This document shows positions 35,049 to 47,300 of a stretch of DNA of 64,000 bases, in pieces. This DNA comes from Schistosoma haematobium (lineage: Eukaryota; Platyhelminthes; Trematoda; Strigeidida; Schistosomatidae). Numbering within the stretch: position 1 is the first letter of the stretch; every line of letters begins with the position of its first letter. Position numbers and translations under genes: made by a program. The stretch spans positions 12,889,501 through 12,953,500 of the forward strand of contig NC_067201.1 of assembly GCF_000699445.3 (NCBI RefSeq), in the 5' to 3' direction. Under the pieces are notes generated by a model. The model did no database searches and was not told where the DNA came from. It saw only the letters and a program-made list of their open reading frames with translations.

Positions 35049-35689
35049 AATCTAAATTTAAACAAATGTCCAATAAATCCTGGGGGTTTTTGTTGATAAT
35101 TTATTGGCCGATATCGCTTACTATATTATTGTAAATTTTCACATAACTGACTAAGTACAATATATCCTGATAAAACTTTATATTTAAATAGAATATTCTA
35201 ACAATATTCTTATGATCAAAAGTAATCTGATCTAGTAATTTAAACAAACTTAAACAACAACAATAATAATAAGGTGAAATCAATACTCTAATTATAGTCA
35301 CATTAGTAAAACGAAAATGCTCAATAACAACAATCCCCTACAGTGCTGTATTCAAAGCTGAAAACTATACAAATTCTAACTATATTAAACCAAAAAACCC
35401 TTTTAGTATATTTCCGAAATATTTAAATCTACCTAGCTTGTTTAGATTCTAGCTGTATTTGTGCTACTATCTGACAAATAAAATCAAACCTTTTTAAGAC
35501 AATCTATTACTCAACTATGAAAAAAGTATAATCCATTTTGAGTTTGTAGTTGATGATGAAAGAATGAATTGGAAAAGTAATTTAACTAATATTTTCCAAA
35601 ATAATTACATAATCATCACGTTGAAGTTAATAAGTGCACAAAAATCATAAAACCATCATCAACAGTGATTAAATATCTTCACGTACTGA

Positions 35690-36650
35690 CTTATTTATTT
35701 ACGCCTGTTACCCCTTGTGCAGGAGCAAAGGCCGCCCATAAGCATTCCCTATCATTCTCTGTCCTGGGCAATTCTTTCTAGTTGTTTTCAGTTGCAATTC
35801 ATTTATTTGATGCCTGTTTCCAATTATCGACACAATTTGTTCTTTTCTTTCCCTCTCTTTTTTTTCCATTCAGGATTCCAAATTAGAGCTTACCTCGTGA
35901 TGCAGTTTGGTGATTTTCGCAGTGTATATCCCATCCACCTTCAGCGTCTTTTCCTAATTTCCTTTTCAGCTGGAAGTTGATTAGTTCAATGCCATAGTAG
36001 GCTATTGCTGATAGTAGCCGGTTGATGAACATTGAGTACCTTGAGTAGACAATTGTTTATAAATACTTGTACACTTTTGATAATGGTTGTAGTAGTTCTC
36101 GAAGTTTCAGCTCCGTACAATAAAACCGCATTGATGCTTTGATGATTCTGGATCAGTGAGATTCCCATTCTATAAGTGTCTTCTGCACTTCTTTGGATAG
36201 CATCAGTGAAACTCGTTGTGTGTTCGAAGCACTTCTTAATGACTAGAGTACAACAACACCTCCAACTTGGTTCCAATTGGTTTTTTTTATAACGAGAACC
36301 GCCAAGTTGTATCTCCTTATTTCCTCAGCTATTTGACTGGTCTTTTCAGTCTCGTACATTGTCCGGACATAACATGTACCTATAATAATTGTTGCTCGAG
36401 TTGTTAGATGAGGCATTGGTCAGGTGATTTCTGAAGAATCTTAGCTTTGATCGTGAGGCGTTATAATTCTTATAAATAAGGATCCTTCAACTCTCAAGGG
36501 CGGAGTTTGAATGGTCTTAATTGTTTATTTCTGGTTGGTGTTTTTTAGCAAGGATTTTTCTACATGATGTGGTTTCTGACCCCATGCCCAACATTCATTT
36601 TATGTCCTTACTTGGGACCGTCAGTAACCCTAGAAGGACTACCAGTAGAA
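35690..36650 (-). mobile_element. RTE-like LINE with large internal deletion
   Basis: Minus strand, 5' to 3': a leader (36650-36420), the endonuclease start (YVRTMYETEKTSQIAEEIRR, compare TWNVRT), then a jump to the very end of the protein ([32 protein letters not shown]) and the 3' tail at 35690-35760. The endonuclease body and entire RT are gone. Frameshifts occur on both sides of the joint. Confidence 0.75.
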
Positions 36651-36659
36651 TTAAGTACC

Positions 36660-38543
36660 TTCAACTAGGCAATTATTAATTGAGAAAACATAACTAAAAT
36701 AAAGATTGAAAATCCTTTCAGAAATATGATATTTTCATCGATACCACTATAGTCAACTTATCAATGTTCAATATTTCATATCTTTGAAAAACCTCAGGTA
36801 TTTCTTTCAAATAAAATGATGATAAAATTAAACGTGATTTTTTTCTTCTGACATCGATTATCAACAATAAATGATCTGAAATGATACTTAGATTCAAATT
36901 ACTATTCCATTGTTAGAACTAGAGATCTTATTCATAATAATACCTATATTAATAAAATTAATCCAAAGTGTAATACTTGATTAATTATTTATCAAGGCAC
37001 ATGAACAATACACATAGCACTAAAAATTTCTCTCTCTAGCATAAACTCACTTATTTATAGATTGGAATATTATAGAAAGCTCAGTTTGTATGGAACATGC
37101 AACTTTAAAATTGCTTGAAGAATATAGTCTCAAATTGAAATCATTTTTAAAAGTCTTTTAAATAGGGAGATCATCTATTATTCTTTTCAATGTTAAATAA
37201 AAGTGAGAAATCTAACCTTTTTAAAGATTTGCCAGTGAATAAGTGTTGTTGAAGTTGGAAATAGTTTCCTGACTTACTAGTAATTATAATTTTGTTTTAT
37301 AATTACTGAGTATCTATATTACTATGTATAGGTATTCCTTTTGTTATAAGCTTTCGCCTGACCAATAAATTACGGTCATACGACTTAATATTCCTATTTT
37401 GTTCCCCGTCTATTATTTACAGTTTCCCTCGATCACTGCCATTTTGTCTATCGATAATTTATATTTTTATTTTGTAGCGTGGTGCGATCCAGGATGTCTG
37501 TTAATAAACCAGATCTATTCGAAGCTTATTAAAGTAGAGGCTGAATGCTAATTCTGGACTCAGAGCTGGGTACAGAGAGGAGATAGAGGGTAGTGAACCA
37601 AAAGAAGTCTGGCTACTAACTCAAGGTCAAGACTTCTAGTCGGACGTGAAACTGGCCAAGTCATAGATACTGAGCTATAGGGAAAATAACAAACCGGATT
37701 GGAATTAGGATTTTGATTGATGACTGAACGCATGATATTGGTCAGCGGTTTTCAAGACAGCATGTTACCTGTAAGAGCATAGATTTCACTCGGGTTTTCA
37801 TTCCAGTCATCTGAAACTATCCACTTATGTCTTGTATGAGCATACCACCGTAGCAAATTTCGAATTACCGAGTGGAAAAAGGAGAATAAAGTATAATTAA
37901 TTACTTGAAATGAAATTCTCAGAGAAAAATTATGCTTTTATATGTAGCGCTCATTCACCGAATGGGCCTAAAATACCATAGAATGCTGGATACACAAACG
38001 TATTGAACACTGGAAAACGGATGCGCTACACATCCTCGGACATATATCCTATCATCAATGGAATCACGCTGATCGAATGAATGTAAAATTTAGAGACAAT
38101 AATAATAATAGTTTCACAACAAATCGCGATTTTTTTTTAACTTGGTGGAGTTTTTGTGACAACTAAATGTTGATGTTGAAATCAATATTTCTTGGGTTCG
38201 AATCCCGATAAGAATTATAGAAATGACGGAGAGGATTGATCCAAGTAAATCTAGTTGGTATTTCAATAAGAGAGATTCATATTCTTCATTTCATAATTAA
38301 TCATTTACCCAGGTATGTTAGTCGAAAATTAAAATTGAGGACAGTCTAAAGCTACTACCTTACCTGGTAGTAGTATCATTCAAATATAGAAAAAAAGTAC
38401 TAGACATTGAATATAGGAAATTTATGTGAGATAAACGAATAAAGGTTAAAACCTTTAACTAAATACTAGTCATGTAATCAATAACGACTAACTTCAAGAT
38501 AGAAGATCTGTAACCTATCAACTCAATCAAGTTGGGTTTTAAA
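36660..38543. other. AT-rich intergenic sequence
   Basis: No gene or recognised repeat. A GGTTCGAATCC-like B-box string near 38191 has no accompanying A box at a suitable distance. Confidence 0.4.
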
Positions 38544-38869
38544 CAGTTGAGATCATGAGTCAATTGAAGCTAGACCACCATGGAGAACCTGGAAGGACTG
38601 GACGGCCGTTTCGTCCTTTTGTGGGACTCCTCAGCAGTGAGCATCCACGACCCCACCTCGCAGGATTCGAATCCAGGACCTATCAGTCTCGCGAAAGGCG
38701 CCTAACCAACTAGACCACTGAACCGGCATACAACGGTGTTAATGTCTAACTTCAACTAATCCACGAAATTGAGAGACCTGGAGGAGTCCCGCAATAGGAC
38801 GAAACGGCCGTCCAGTGCTTCCAGGTTTTCTATGGTGGTCTAGCTTCAATTGACTCATGGTCTCAACTG
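38544..38869. repeat. Fold-back hammerhead SINE with tRNA-like centre
   Basis: Termini CAGTTGAGATCATGAGTCAA at 38544 and the inverse ending at 38869, with CTAGACCACCATGG-type sequence inside both. Minus strand: A box TGGTCTAGTTGGTTAGGCG (38698-38716), B box GGATTCGAATCC (38662-38673), then an intact hammerhead core. The plus-strand arm (38778-38832) has CTGGAGGAG, one extra G in the core. Without its centre the element resembles the 26329-26443 form. Confidence 0.82.
38591..38638 (-). ncRNA. Hammerhead ribozyme motif with intact core
   Basis: Minus strand: CTGAGGAG (38634-38627), stem II GTCC/GGAC perfect, GAAAC (38612-38608), stem III ACG-GC-CGT, cleavage triplet GTC (38603-38601). Stem I has four clear pairs (ACTG/CAGT). 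All invariant core bases are present. It is downstream of tRNA-like A and B boxes on the same strand. Confidence 0.78.
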
Positions 38870-38879
38870 GTTAAATTAC

Positions 38880-40039
38880 TACAATCTCCATAAAACCCCT
38901 TCTGATACAAGTCGGATTTATTTTGATGGACAGTGATTTTCACTAATGATGATGACAATGAATTGAAATCGCACCATTTGAGGTTAGTAATGCAGAATAA
39001 TGAATATCGATTGAGTGATTGAATAATAAGTTATTGCGTAACTAGGAGGTTAACATGTTGATCTTGTTCCTGTATGAACATTACTGAAGTGTTTTAATCG
39101 TTCGTTATCTGATTTCAATTAGTAATTCATATTTACTTTATGATTAGTTAGTTTTTGTACAGAATACTAATTTTACTTCCCCAATATATCTAATCAATTG
39201 GTCAATGATTTTGTTGTCTAAGGATTTTGCAGTTAGAATTTCGATAGTGATTTGCCCACCTTGAACATTTCCAGTAATTTTATTAGTCAGTCATTTTTCA
39301 TTTACATATTAAAGTACTAGATAAATCTGAGAATATTTTTTTCCGTTTATTGAGTATGCTAATTTCATAGATATATTTAACCTAAAGAGAATTATAGTAT
39401 AAATCAAGTAGGTCAAACTAAGCTTTAATCAATAAGTTAGGGCATGACCCTGCCAGTTTACTGTAGTTAAATATTTAGGGTGATTAATGAACATTATAGT
39501 AGTTGTGACATTTCACTACTGAATAGAATAATCTAGTTATTTGACATGTAATCAATTATTATGTACGTGTTTTAGAAAAGTGTTATTGATCTCTGGTTTA
39601 GCATCACCTTCAGACAGAAACAAAAGTTATATATAAGAATGGTAAACTATAAGTCACGTTTGAGCATTCACAAATACATTTATCGGCATCGATGACTTAA
39701 ATAACTTAATGATTCATTCACGTAGTAGACAACATGTTGACGTTTGAACCAATCAGTACTGAATAGGAGTTTTAATACGATCACCATCTGTGAGATGATT
39801 GATTAATTATAAGAATAATGATAAGGTCACTTGATTAACTACTATTACCCAGAAATTTCTATTATTCTATCCCTATACTAATAACAATCACTCATGCACC
39901 AGTGATTAACTTTGTGAAGAAGAGTGACTATTGAAATTCATCAATGTCAGTTGCGAGACAATTATTCACTTCAGGCTATGGAAGATGGTAGCACAATATC
40001 GTGAATTAATTGAAGTTATATATGTATATATCCTGTTCA
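38880..40039. other. AT-rich intergenic sequence
   Basis: Nothing recognised. Confidence 0.4.
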
Positions 40040-40290
40040 ATGGTCTATAGATTGAAAGCTCGAGCGGGGTACACAGATCCTAGGTTTGATCCCTGATGAA
40101 GAAGTTGTCTGTGAGCACTACTGGAGGGTTTAATAATAGGACCTAAACAGTAGCCTCATACCAAACATAGGTGAAATTTACTGGTCATTTTTTTACCACT
40201 AGAGTTCAATATTAGGCCGAAACAGCTGTCTTGTGACTTCTGGTCTTCAATAACTGTTTAGCTAAGATCAGTCCGTGATGTGAACTATGA
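40040..40290 (+). repeat. Worn hammerhead SINE
   Basis: B-box-like AGGTTTGATCCCT (40082-40094) followed by ACTACTGGAGGGTTTAATAATAGGACCTAAAC, recognisably the hammerhead segment with many changes. A second relic TATTAGGCCGAAACAGCTGTC follows at about 40212-40232. No intact core. Confidence 0.5.
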
Positions 40291-40299
40291 AAATGCGCT

Positions 40300-41130
40300 A
40301 GATATTAGTAGGCATATAATCTTAAATAAATTTTGAGAGCGATTTAAAGATCCATAGAATGGACTAAAAACGTCTGAAGAACCATTGCAAATTAGAAAGT
40401 ACTAAATGGATGCTTCATTCTAGTTTATCGTTTTTAACCAGTTTACGCCCAAGTTTTTACATAAACTTCTAACCTTGTAGTAAATAGCAAGATCACTGAT
40501 CTGGGAATCTCTAGTTTATATTTTCTATTATTCATTATTCACAAAATATCTTTTATTTGCTTAAACGATTATTACGTATAGAATTTTTGAAAACATGTAG
40601 GTAATATGGTAATATATAAAGTTTCAAATATTAAATTGTTTTATTATTACGACATCATTTACATACTAAACAATACTATCCAAGTAAATTATCAAAGAAA
40701 GAATGAAACCATTTGATTAAACTATTACATAATATTACATTGTAGTATTTTCGTCCTAAGACCCTATCGTTATATGGTACTAGTAGTTGATATATTGGAT
40801 TCATATGAAATTACTGAACAGAACATAGGCAACAAAGTATGCAAAAGAACGTGAATTCATATTTTATTTTAAGGAATTAGAAATTAAGATTTGAAATATT
40901 TTTAATTGTTGTACAATTGCGATTCAAGTTTGAAAATAAGAAGAAATAGGATGTAATGGAATATTACAACAAACATTGTAGTCGGTTAGGGTTGATAAGT
41001 ATTTTTGTCAAGATAATCTAGTCAAAAACAAAATTAGAGAAGAGGAGATCTGAAACATGAATTTACGGTTAGTTTGCTGTATAGTAATTATTCTATGAAA
41101 CTCACTTCCAAACTTACAAACTTTGCTCAC
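40300..41130. other. AT-rich intergenic sequence
   Basis: Nothing recognised. Confidence 0.4.
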
Positions 41131-41134
41131 ACTG

Positions 41135-41410
41135 TTTATTTATTCAAACACATAAACATTGGTACAAGGATGCATCAAGTAGATATGCGCCACATAAATC
41201 ATTCGATTTGTATGAGGGCTGTGATACTGCCCGGGTGCCCAGACCGAAGTAGGTGGTTTTCTTAGGGGGCCACACCCCGAGCCTTTGACCTAAAGGTCTG
41301 ACCCACAAGGCAGTGGAGCATCGTGAGGAGATGCAGTCCCATGGTAGCCGGTGACCAACGATTGGTTCATACGCCATTTGTTCCCGCGGGATACTGGAGC
41401 CCATACACTG
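41135..41410 (-). mobile_element. LINE 3'-end fragment (same family as 2342-2835)
   Basis: Shares CTGCCCGGGTGCCCAGACCGA, TTTTCTTAGGGGG and other blocks with 2360-2630, and a TTTATTTATTC end corresponding to the AAAT tail on the minus strand. Considerably GC-richer than its surroundings. Confidence 0.65.
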
Positions 41411-41429
41411 TAGTGTATGCCAAATATAT

Positions 41430-43735
41430 CACGGATTTGAATGATCTAAATAAATGGGTCATTTTTATTTGTTGTTGAAAATGAACTTAAATGAAACTGA
41501 GCACAAGACTACCTGTCAACTTACTGTTATGTGTAAAAAATGACCAGCTTCATTCAAGAGACTAATTCAAAATGCGAAGTTAAGTCAATTGTCACTTCAT
41601 AGATTAATGACATCTAGGTTTAAACACTTTTAATTATTTATAGCCCTATCGCATGCTAGTTAGTATACCATTGGTCTATCATTTGCAATCTGAAATATCG
41701 TACCAAGCAGATTACTCAAGATGCGTATAAGACTGTTTCACAAGGAATAGATAATCTAGGGCATGTTAATAACCTTGATGTATTGAGTATTTCTTCACAG
41801 TGACCAAGATGTTTTAACACCTTCACTCACAGTACCAGCCTAACAATCATCCACTTCTGACTTGTTGAACCTCACTGTCGTGAAACTTACTGTTAAACAT
41901 GGTAACTCTGAAAAGTTTCTTAACATGTTTAAAGCTATCTTCTTCAAACGCGATTTATATAAATGCCCACTTCTCTTTGTAGTCATAAAAAATATCTTAG
42001 CTAAAGATCAACTTCCTTTACTAATAGTAAATATTTTGCACCACTCAAGTTAAAAGTATTCCTGAATATTTTAGGGGCCTGACTCCGCAGTAGGACTAGT
42101 GGTCATCTTTGGAAAGACTTTGTACTACATACATGTGTGTAAAACTGTATCGATCTTCGTGCACGGAAGTCAGAGCAGTCTAAACTGGTTCAGACCAATT
42201 TTCATACTATCACGAATTTAGTTTATTTATCACAATGTGGCGTACAACGTTCGATGCAAACAGTTATTTCTTACACATGTAAGACCTATTTTTTCGTGTT
42301 GAGAACATTCCATGACCATTGGAATTTCTGATGGTTTGTTGGCGTTTAGGGGCAACATTGTTAAATTACGTTTAAGGTTAAATAAATGAAGTTTAAGATA
42401 AGCGTAGATCACAAGTTGATAAATATCGCTATTTGTAGATATCGCTTTAAGTGTATTTGGTATTTTTTGCGAGTGACTTTTAGTTCTTACGTTACTTTAT
42501 GAAACGAAGCATGCTTTACTCTCTTTTTGGTCATCATTACTATCCTGATGTGGTGACATAGATAGTACATTTCAGTGTCATGAGAGACTAAGACGAACTA
42601 ATCTTTTAAACATCATAACAGAATTACACTAGGGAATCTGTAGAAACACTCAAATAAAAAACCAGTTGATTTTCATATCAATTAATCTTGCAACAAGTTT
42701 GCTGTCAAAAGCATAATAGCCCATTAAATGGGGTAATCTTTTCAATACATCACCATTTAGACTTTTCATCAAATTCACCTGAAGTGTGAAACTATTTATT
42801 TGGCAACGGGTTGAAGGAATCTAGTATTCCGTGCTAGAAGTGAATGCCTAGTTCTGAACGGACTGCACAATACTAGGTTCCCATTTTGGGTTCAGCAATA
42901 TCTTCATAACCTGGATACCTACTAGCATTGTACGTCAATAACATCCATTGGTTTCAATAGTCATGAAAATAAATTACGATCCGACTTATCATTCAATGGG
43001 GTTTGAAGAGTGCTAGAGATTCAGTACCACACTATTCACAAGACCCATACAATGACACACTTGATTTGGGCCTTGAAAGTTGGATTCGTTATCGTAATGT
43101 TTTGTAAGCTTGCCACAGGCTGAATCACACTCAACGGGAGGGCCGAGAGAAAATATAGATAAACTATAGGTTGTGAATCAATAGCAGACATTTCTCACCC
43201 TTGGACGTTCAGGTCGCAAAACTTTAGTCATTTTTGTAATTATTTGACTATAATATTGATATTATTTTATATTTTCATGTATAGTTTGTCAAACTAAATA
43301 CATTTTTATAATGAACTTTTGAAAAATACAATAAGTAAAGCTGAAATTACTTAAAATATATGAAACTATGATAACAACATTCAAAATGGAACGACACAAT
43401 CGCTCAAACAAATGTAACGCATACAGCCTTGAAATAATTTGGTGGATCGCAATCATTAAAACGAATATAGATCTAAAGGGTTCCCGCTAAAAACAAATCT
43501 ATTCGTCTAGATTAAAATTATATATGTGTGTTTTTAGTAGTTTAATATTATGGCATTTAAAAATTTGTATAATATTATCAATAAAACAAACATTTATGAT
43601 TAGAACTACTTCACGTGATATCAATCCGCATAATACAGCATGCAATTCAAATGGAGTGTAAAAACTACTTTGTGAAGTGCTTATAGTTCTGAATTGTTGT
43701 ATTGGGTTATACAAACTGTTTATGTGTTAGAGCTT
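41430..43735. other. Intergenic, no gene recognised
   Basis: AT-rich sequence upstream of the ARID1-like gene. Open frames of up to 71 codons are unrecognised. Confidence 0.4.
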
Positions 43736-43921
43736 GCCTTTTTGGCGGCTTACAAAGATAATTGCGCGCACTAAAACCGGGTGATTTAATAAATTTCAGC
43801 GCGCATTTTAACATTTACCTCAACGTTGTTTTGGAGTTATGTTTCATTTATTTGCTTCATAGTTCTGTTTAAATGTTTCATGGTGACTCATACAATACTG
43901 GAACCACATTAAGAAAATACT
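43736..43921 (+). promoter_or_regulatory. Presumed promoter/5' UTR of the ARID1-like gene
   Basis: A local rise in GC with TTTGGCGGC (E2F-like) at 43740-43748 and two GCGCGC strings (43764-43769, 43799-43804) about 35 bases apart, in otherwise AT-rich sequence. A TTTATTTGCTTCATAG string ending at 43861 could act as a splice or trans-splice acceptor. All inference. Confidence 0.3.
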
Positions 43922-44341
43922 ATGGAATATAGTAATACAAACATGAGCGGTGGCCAACAGATATATGTCTCACAATCTCAAGAGCCACCGAGGGTATCTG
44001 GATGTAATCCTCAACACCTTACAAATACTTTCCCAGGAGCTGATTGCAATTCACCTAACAGGAATTACGGACCTTATTCACAGGCTTATCAAACTCATGA
44101 GTACAGTGGACCACATACTTCCCATATTGCTGGACCACAAGGGGTTTATCAACAAGCATACCCTAGTGAAGTTCATGGTCAAAGCTTAACACTCAACCAG
44201 TTGTTACAACAAAATAGTTCTTCAGGTACATATCAAGTCCGCGCTATGAACAACACACAGCCAGTTTATCGGAGCTATGATCCTTATTCTTATACATATA
44301 AGCCCGGTGCACCGTCGTGCGTGTCACAAGATCGATCTCAG
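43922..44341 (+). CDS. ARID1-like gene, first coding exon
   Basis: 140 codons from ATG (MEYSNTNMSGGQQIYVSQSQ) to CAG|GTAGGT. Many Tyr-containing short repeats (PYSQAYQTHEYSGPH, YQQAYPS). TLNQLLQQNSSS lies at about residues 90-101. Frame runs on to 44413 without splicing, but the donor is strong and composition changes after it. Confidence 0.75.
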
Positions 44342-47300
44342 GTAGGTTATCTCAATGTTTTAGAATCTACATTCATCCAGTGCGTTCACTACTTCACAAA
44401 ACATAGTATCTGAAGGGATTTGTAACGTCCGTTTAACTTTTGCTTGATTGTTTACAAAACCCACCTAAGAGATTTTGGCTAGTTTTCATATATAACTACT
44501 TTGTAACCATTGCTTTGTCCATTTCAGAGCGTAAACCTATCTGTTAAATGTAGGATAATGGGTTTTCTAGCGAAACAGGTTTCCCTATATATAGGTAATT
44601 TATATACATAATTAGAAGTATGAAGTTCTCTAGTCCTCAATAACAGCCCGTATTTTAAGTGTTATAATGGTGTTACGATAATACTATAGGGAAGTTAGTT
44701 TGTCTAAAGAATGTGAAAGTATTTGTCTTTTCACTCGTTTATCGAATGTACAATGCAAATGTGCAGGTTTGTTCATAGAAGCAAAGATAAAGCAATCATC
44801 GAGGTTATGAACTCGTCCAGACTTAAGTTGCCACGTCATATGATGTCCTCATTGATTAACTGACTATTTCAGCGTGTTATAGTAATCGGATTATTGCTGT
44901 CTGAATGATTGTAATAATATACACTTCTTGAGTGTAATCAGTAGTTGTTTTGCTGTTTCGGAACGTGTAATCTTCCGGACAACATGTTCCTTTTTTGTTA
45001 AGAAAACAGTGGTTGGTTATAGGAGTTAACTCGATTTAAAGAACTCTAGTGTCAATACTGCATTGAAAACAGTTGACAGCAAACCTAAAACTCAACACTT
45101 AATGCAGCGACTTCGTGTTAAAATTTATCCATCATGTTTAGAACTATGTTCAGTTTTAGTCAATATGCTGCACAAGAATAAAGCAAGCAACATATTTCGT
45201 ACCAAGTACCTTGTTTTATCAGTGTTAGTTTTTCCTCATCATTAATATCACATTAATATGACTCCTTTAGCATTCATCGTGTTAATTTCATCTCAAGATG
45301 TATGATAATTTGGGCTGCCATATGTATGTTAGACTAAGTTGATTCTGACTGACTAGTTAACTTCAGTTCATTATTATTTAGCTCATCAATAGTACGTATT
45401 TCTACTGTCAGTTTAATAAAGTTAGGACTTATGAGAGACACAGAAGCGAAGATTGAGGAAATCGAGCTGACTATTCAATAAGTTCTCACTTTCAAGCATG
45501 AAATTGATCGGCTGATGTTACCACAAAGCAAGAGTGGATTCGAGACAATCTAGTATTCAGAACTAGGGACAAAACGTCTGGTTTCCAATTACATTACTGT
45601 ACTGCTATACAGCTCATAATTGGTCTGTGGCACAGATTTATTCTCATCTCTCCATAGATCTTGAGTTTCAAGATTGTTTCATACTTTATATTTCACGAGT
45701 TCATTCTCCGTGAAATATATTCTCTATGTTCAATCTTTTAAGTGTTCCTGCAACTAAGAATACTACTGCTTCTGCTATTTCATCTCGACGACTGCATCCC
45801 TTTGTACTGATGTGATGTGTTAACTTGGATCGGTTTATGTTTGTCTCAGGCTTTTACGCTGCTCATGAATGAGTTACTGGGCTCAGCAGGTCAAGGTCAT
45901 TGAAGGCTTCAGCCTTGTTTAGTCTATAACTAGTTATCACTTTAGCGTTGTCTTTTGTCACTGGTCATCTGGTTTTATAGGAACATATATCGTACTGAAG
46001 TTTACTGTCCACACTATTTGTACATCTATGCCGGTTAGAAAACTTATGTTTGACTAAGTCGTTGGCAGTCTTAATTCTGTTTGTTAGCCGCACCATAGGA
46101 GGTCTTTCTTGCGATCCTAGTGTAGTTCTACAGATAAATTTATTATCTGGCATCCAAGACTCTCTCAAACACTTATCCAGAAATTTTGTACGGTCGGTTT
46201 TATAGTTTACTGTCTTTGTCGCACTAGTCTGCTTGTTTCTGAATTTCTCGTCTGGGATCCTAGTATTAGTTCTATTAGCTTTTATCTTGTGTACTCACTT
46301 TAGGTTGTACCATAAGAAACCATCTTTTCATTTCATCTGCTTTTGCTCCGTAGTTAAGTTTTGATATCAACTTCTGTATTTCAAGGTTACCTTGAGTATA
46401 TAGGATAAATGAGGAGGTTTCCTATCTCCAGATTTACAAAGCTGAAACCTTCTTTTTGGTTACCACTAATTTTCGGAATCATTATTTATCATGGGCCGTC
46501 TTGCATCTTCTGTTTGGTGGTCCTCCGGTTTCCAAGATGATATGTTTCGACTAGCTGCCGATTATCCGGACGCAAATGTAACTGATACTTCTAGAGTATC
46601 TGTTTATAGTACAATCTTGGAAACAAAGTGTATTTCAGTAGCCAACTGTATTTATTGTCTTTATACTATCGATGTTAACTAATAAGTTCTACCTAGTTTT
46701 CACAGCAATGCATGGTCCTGCATAAAAGTCGTTATGTAGCTCAGCAATCAAATATATGAGTTCATGTACTCTGTATTTCAGTCAGTCAGTAACAACGTAG
46801 AACTTCGTACGTACGTACATCAGTTCGAGTTGCCATACCACATTAGCACAGAGATGCAGTTGTCGATTCAAATCTCGTAGTGGTAGAGGTAGTAAGACTA
46901 TAAGCAGTAATCAGAAAGATTAGGGTTTGAAGATGTTATTTAAAAGGTAATTCAGTGAAAAATTCAGAGAAAAAAAAGAGACAAGGAGGATTTAGGAGAT
47001 TAGAATTTGGAAGAACACAGAGTGGATGCACCTGCGCCATCGCAAACGATTTTGAGCCATGTCATTCAGGGTCTCTAGCCATCGGTTGCTGTCATCTCGT
47101 GGTCCCCAACCAGTTAGTCTACACCTACCAACATGGCTCAGTCCACTTGTCAGTGACTTCATGGACTTGTGCCATGTTTTGGTCTTGCCGCCCCTAACCT
47201 TCTTCCAACCTACTCCTATACCAATGAACATCGCATGTCGAGGCAGTCGGTGGTTGGGTATACGTAACATGTGTCCCAGCCATCTCAACTGATGAAGTTT

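Noticed and set aside
38185..38212. tRNA gene from a GGTTCGAATCC string
   Set aside because: No A box or cloverleaf stems at a suitable distance.
44342..44413. Read-through of the first ARID1-like exon
   Set aside because: A consensus donor at 44342 and phase match with the exon at 56977; composition changes after the donor.
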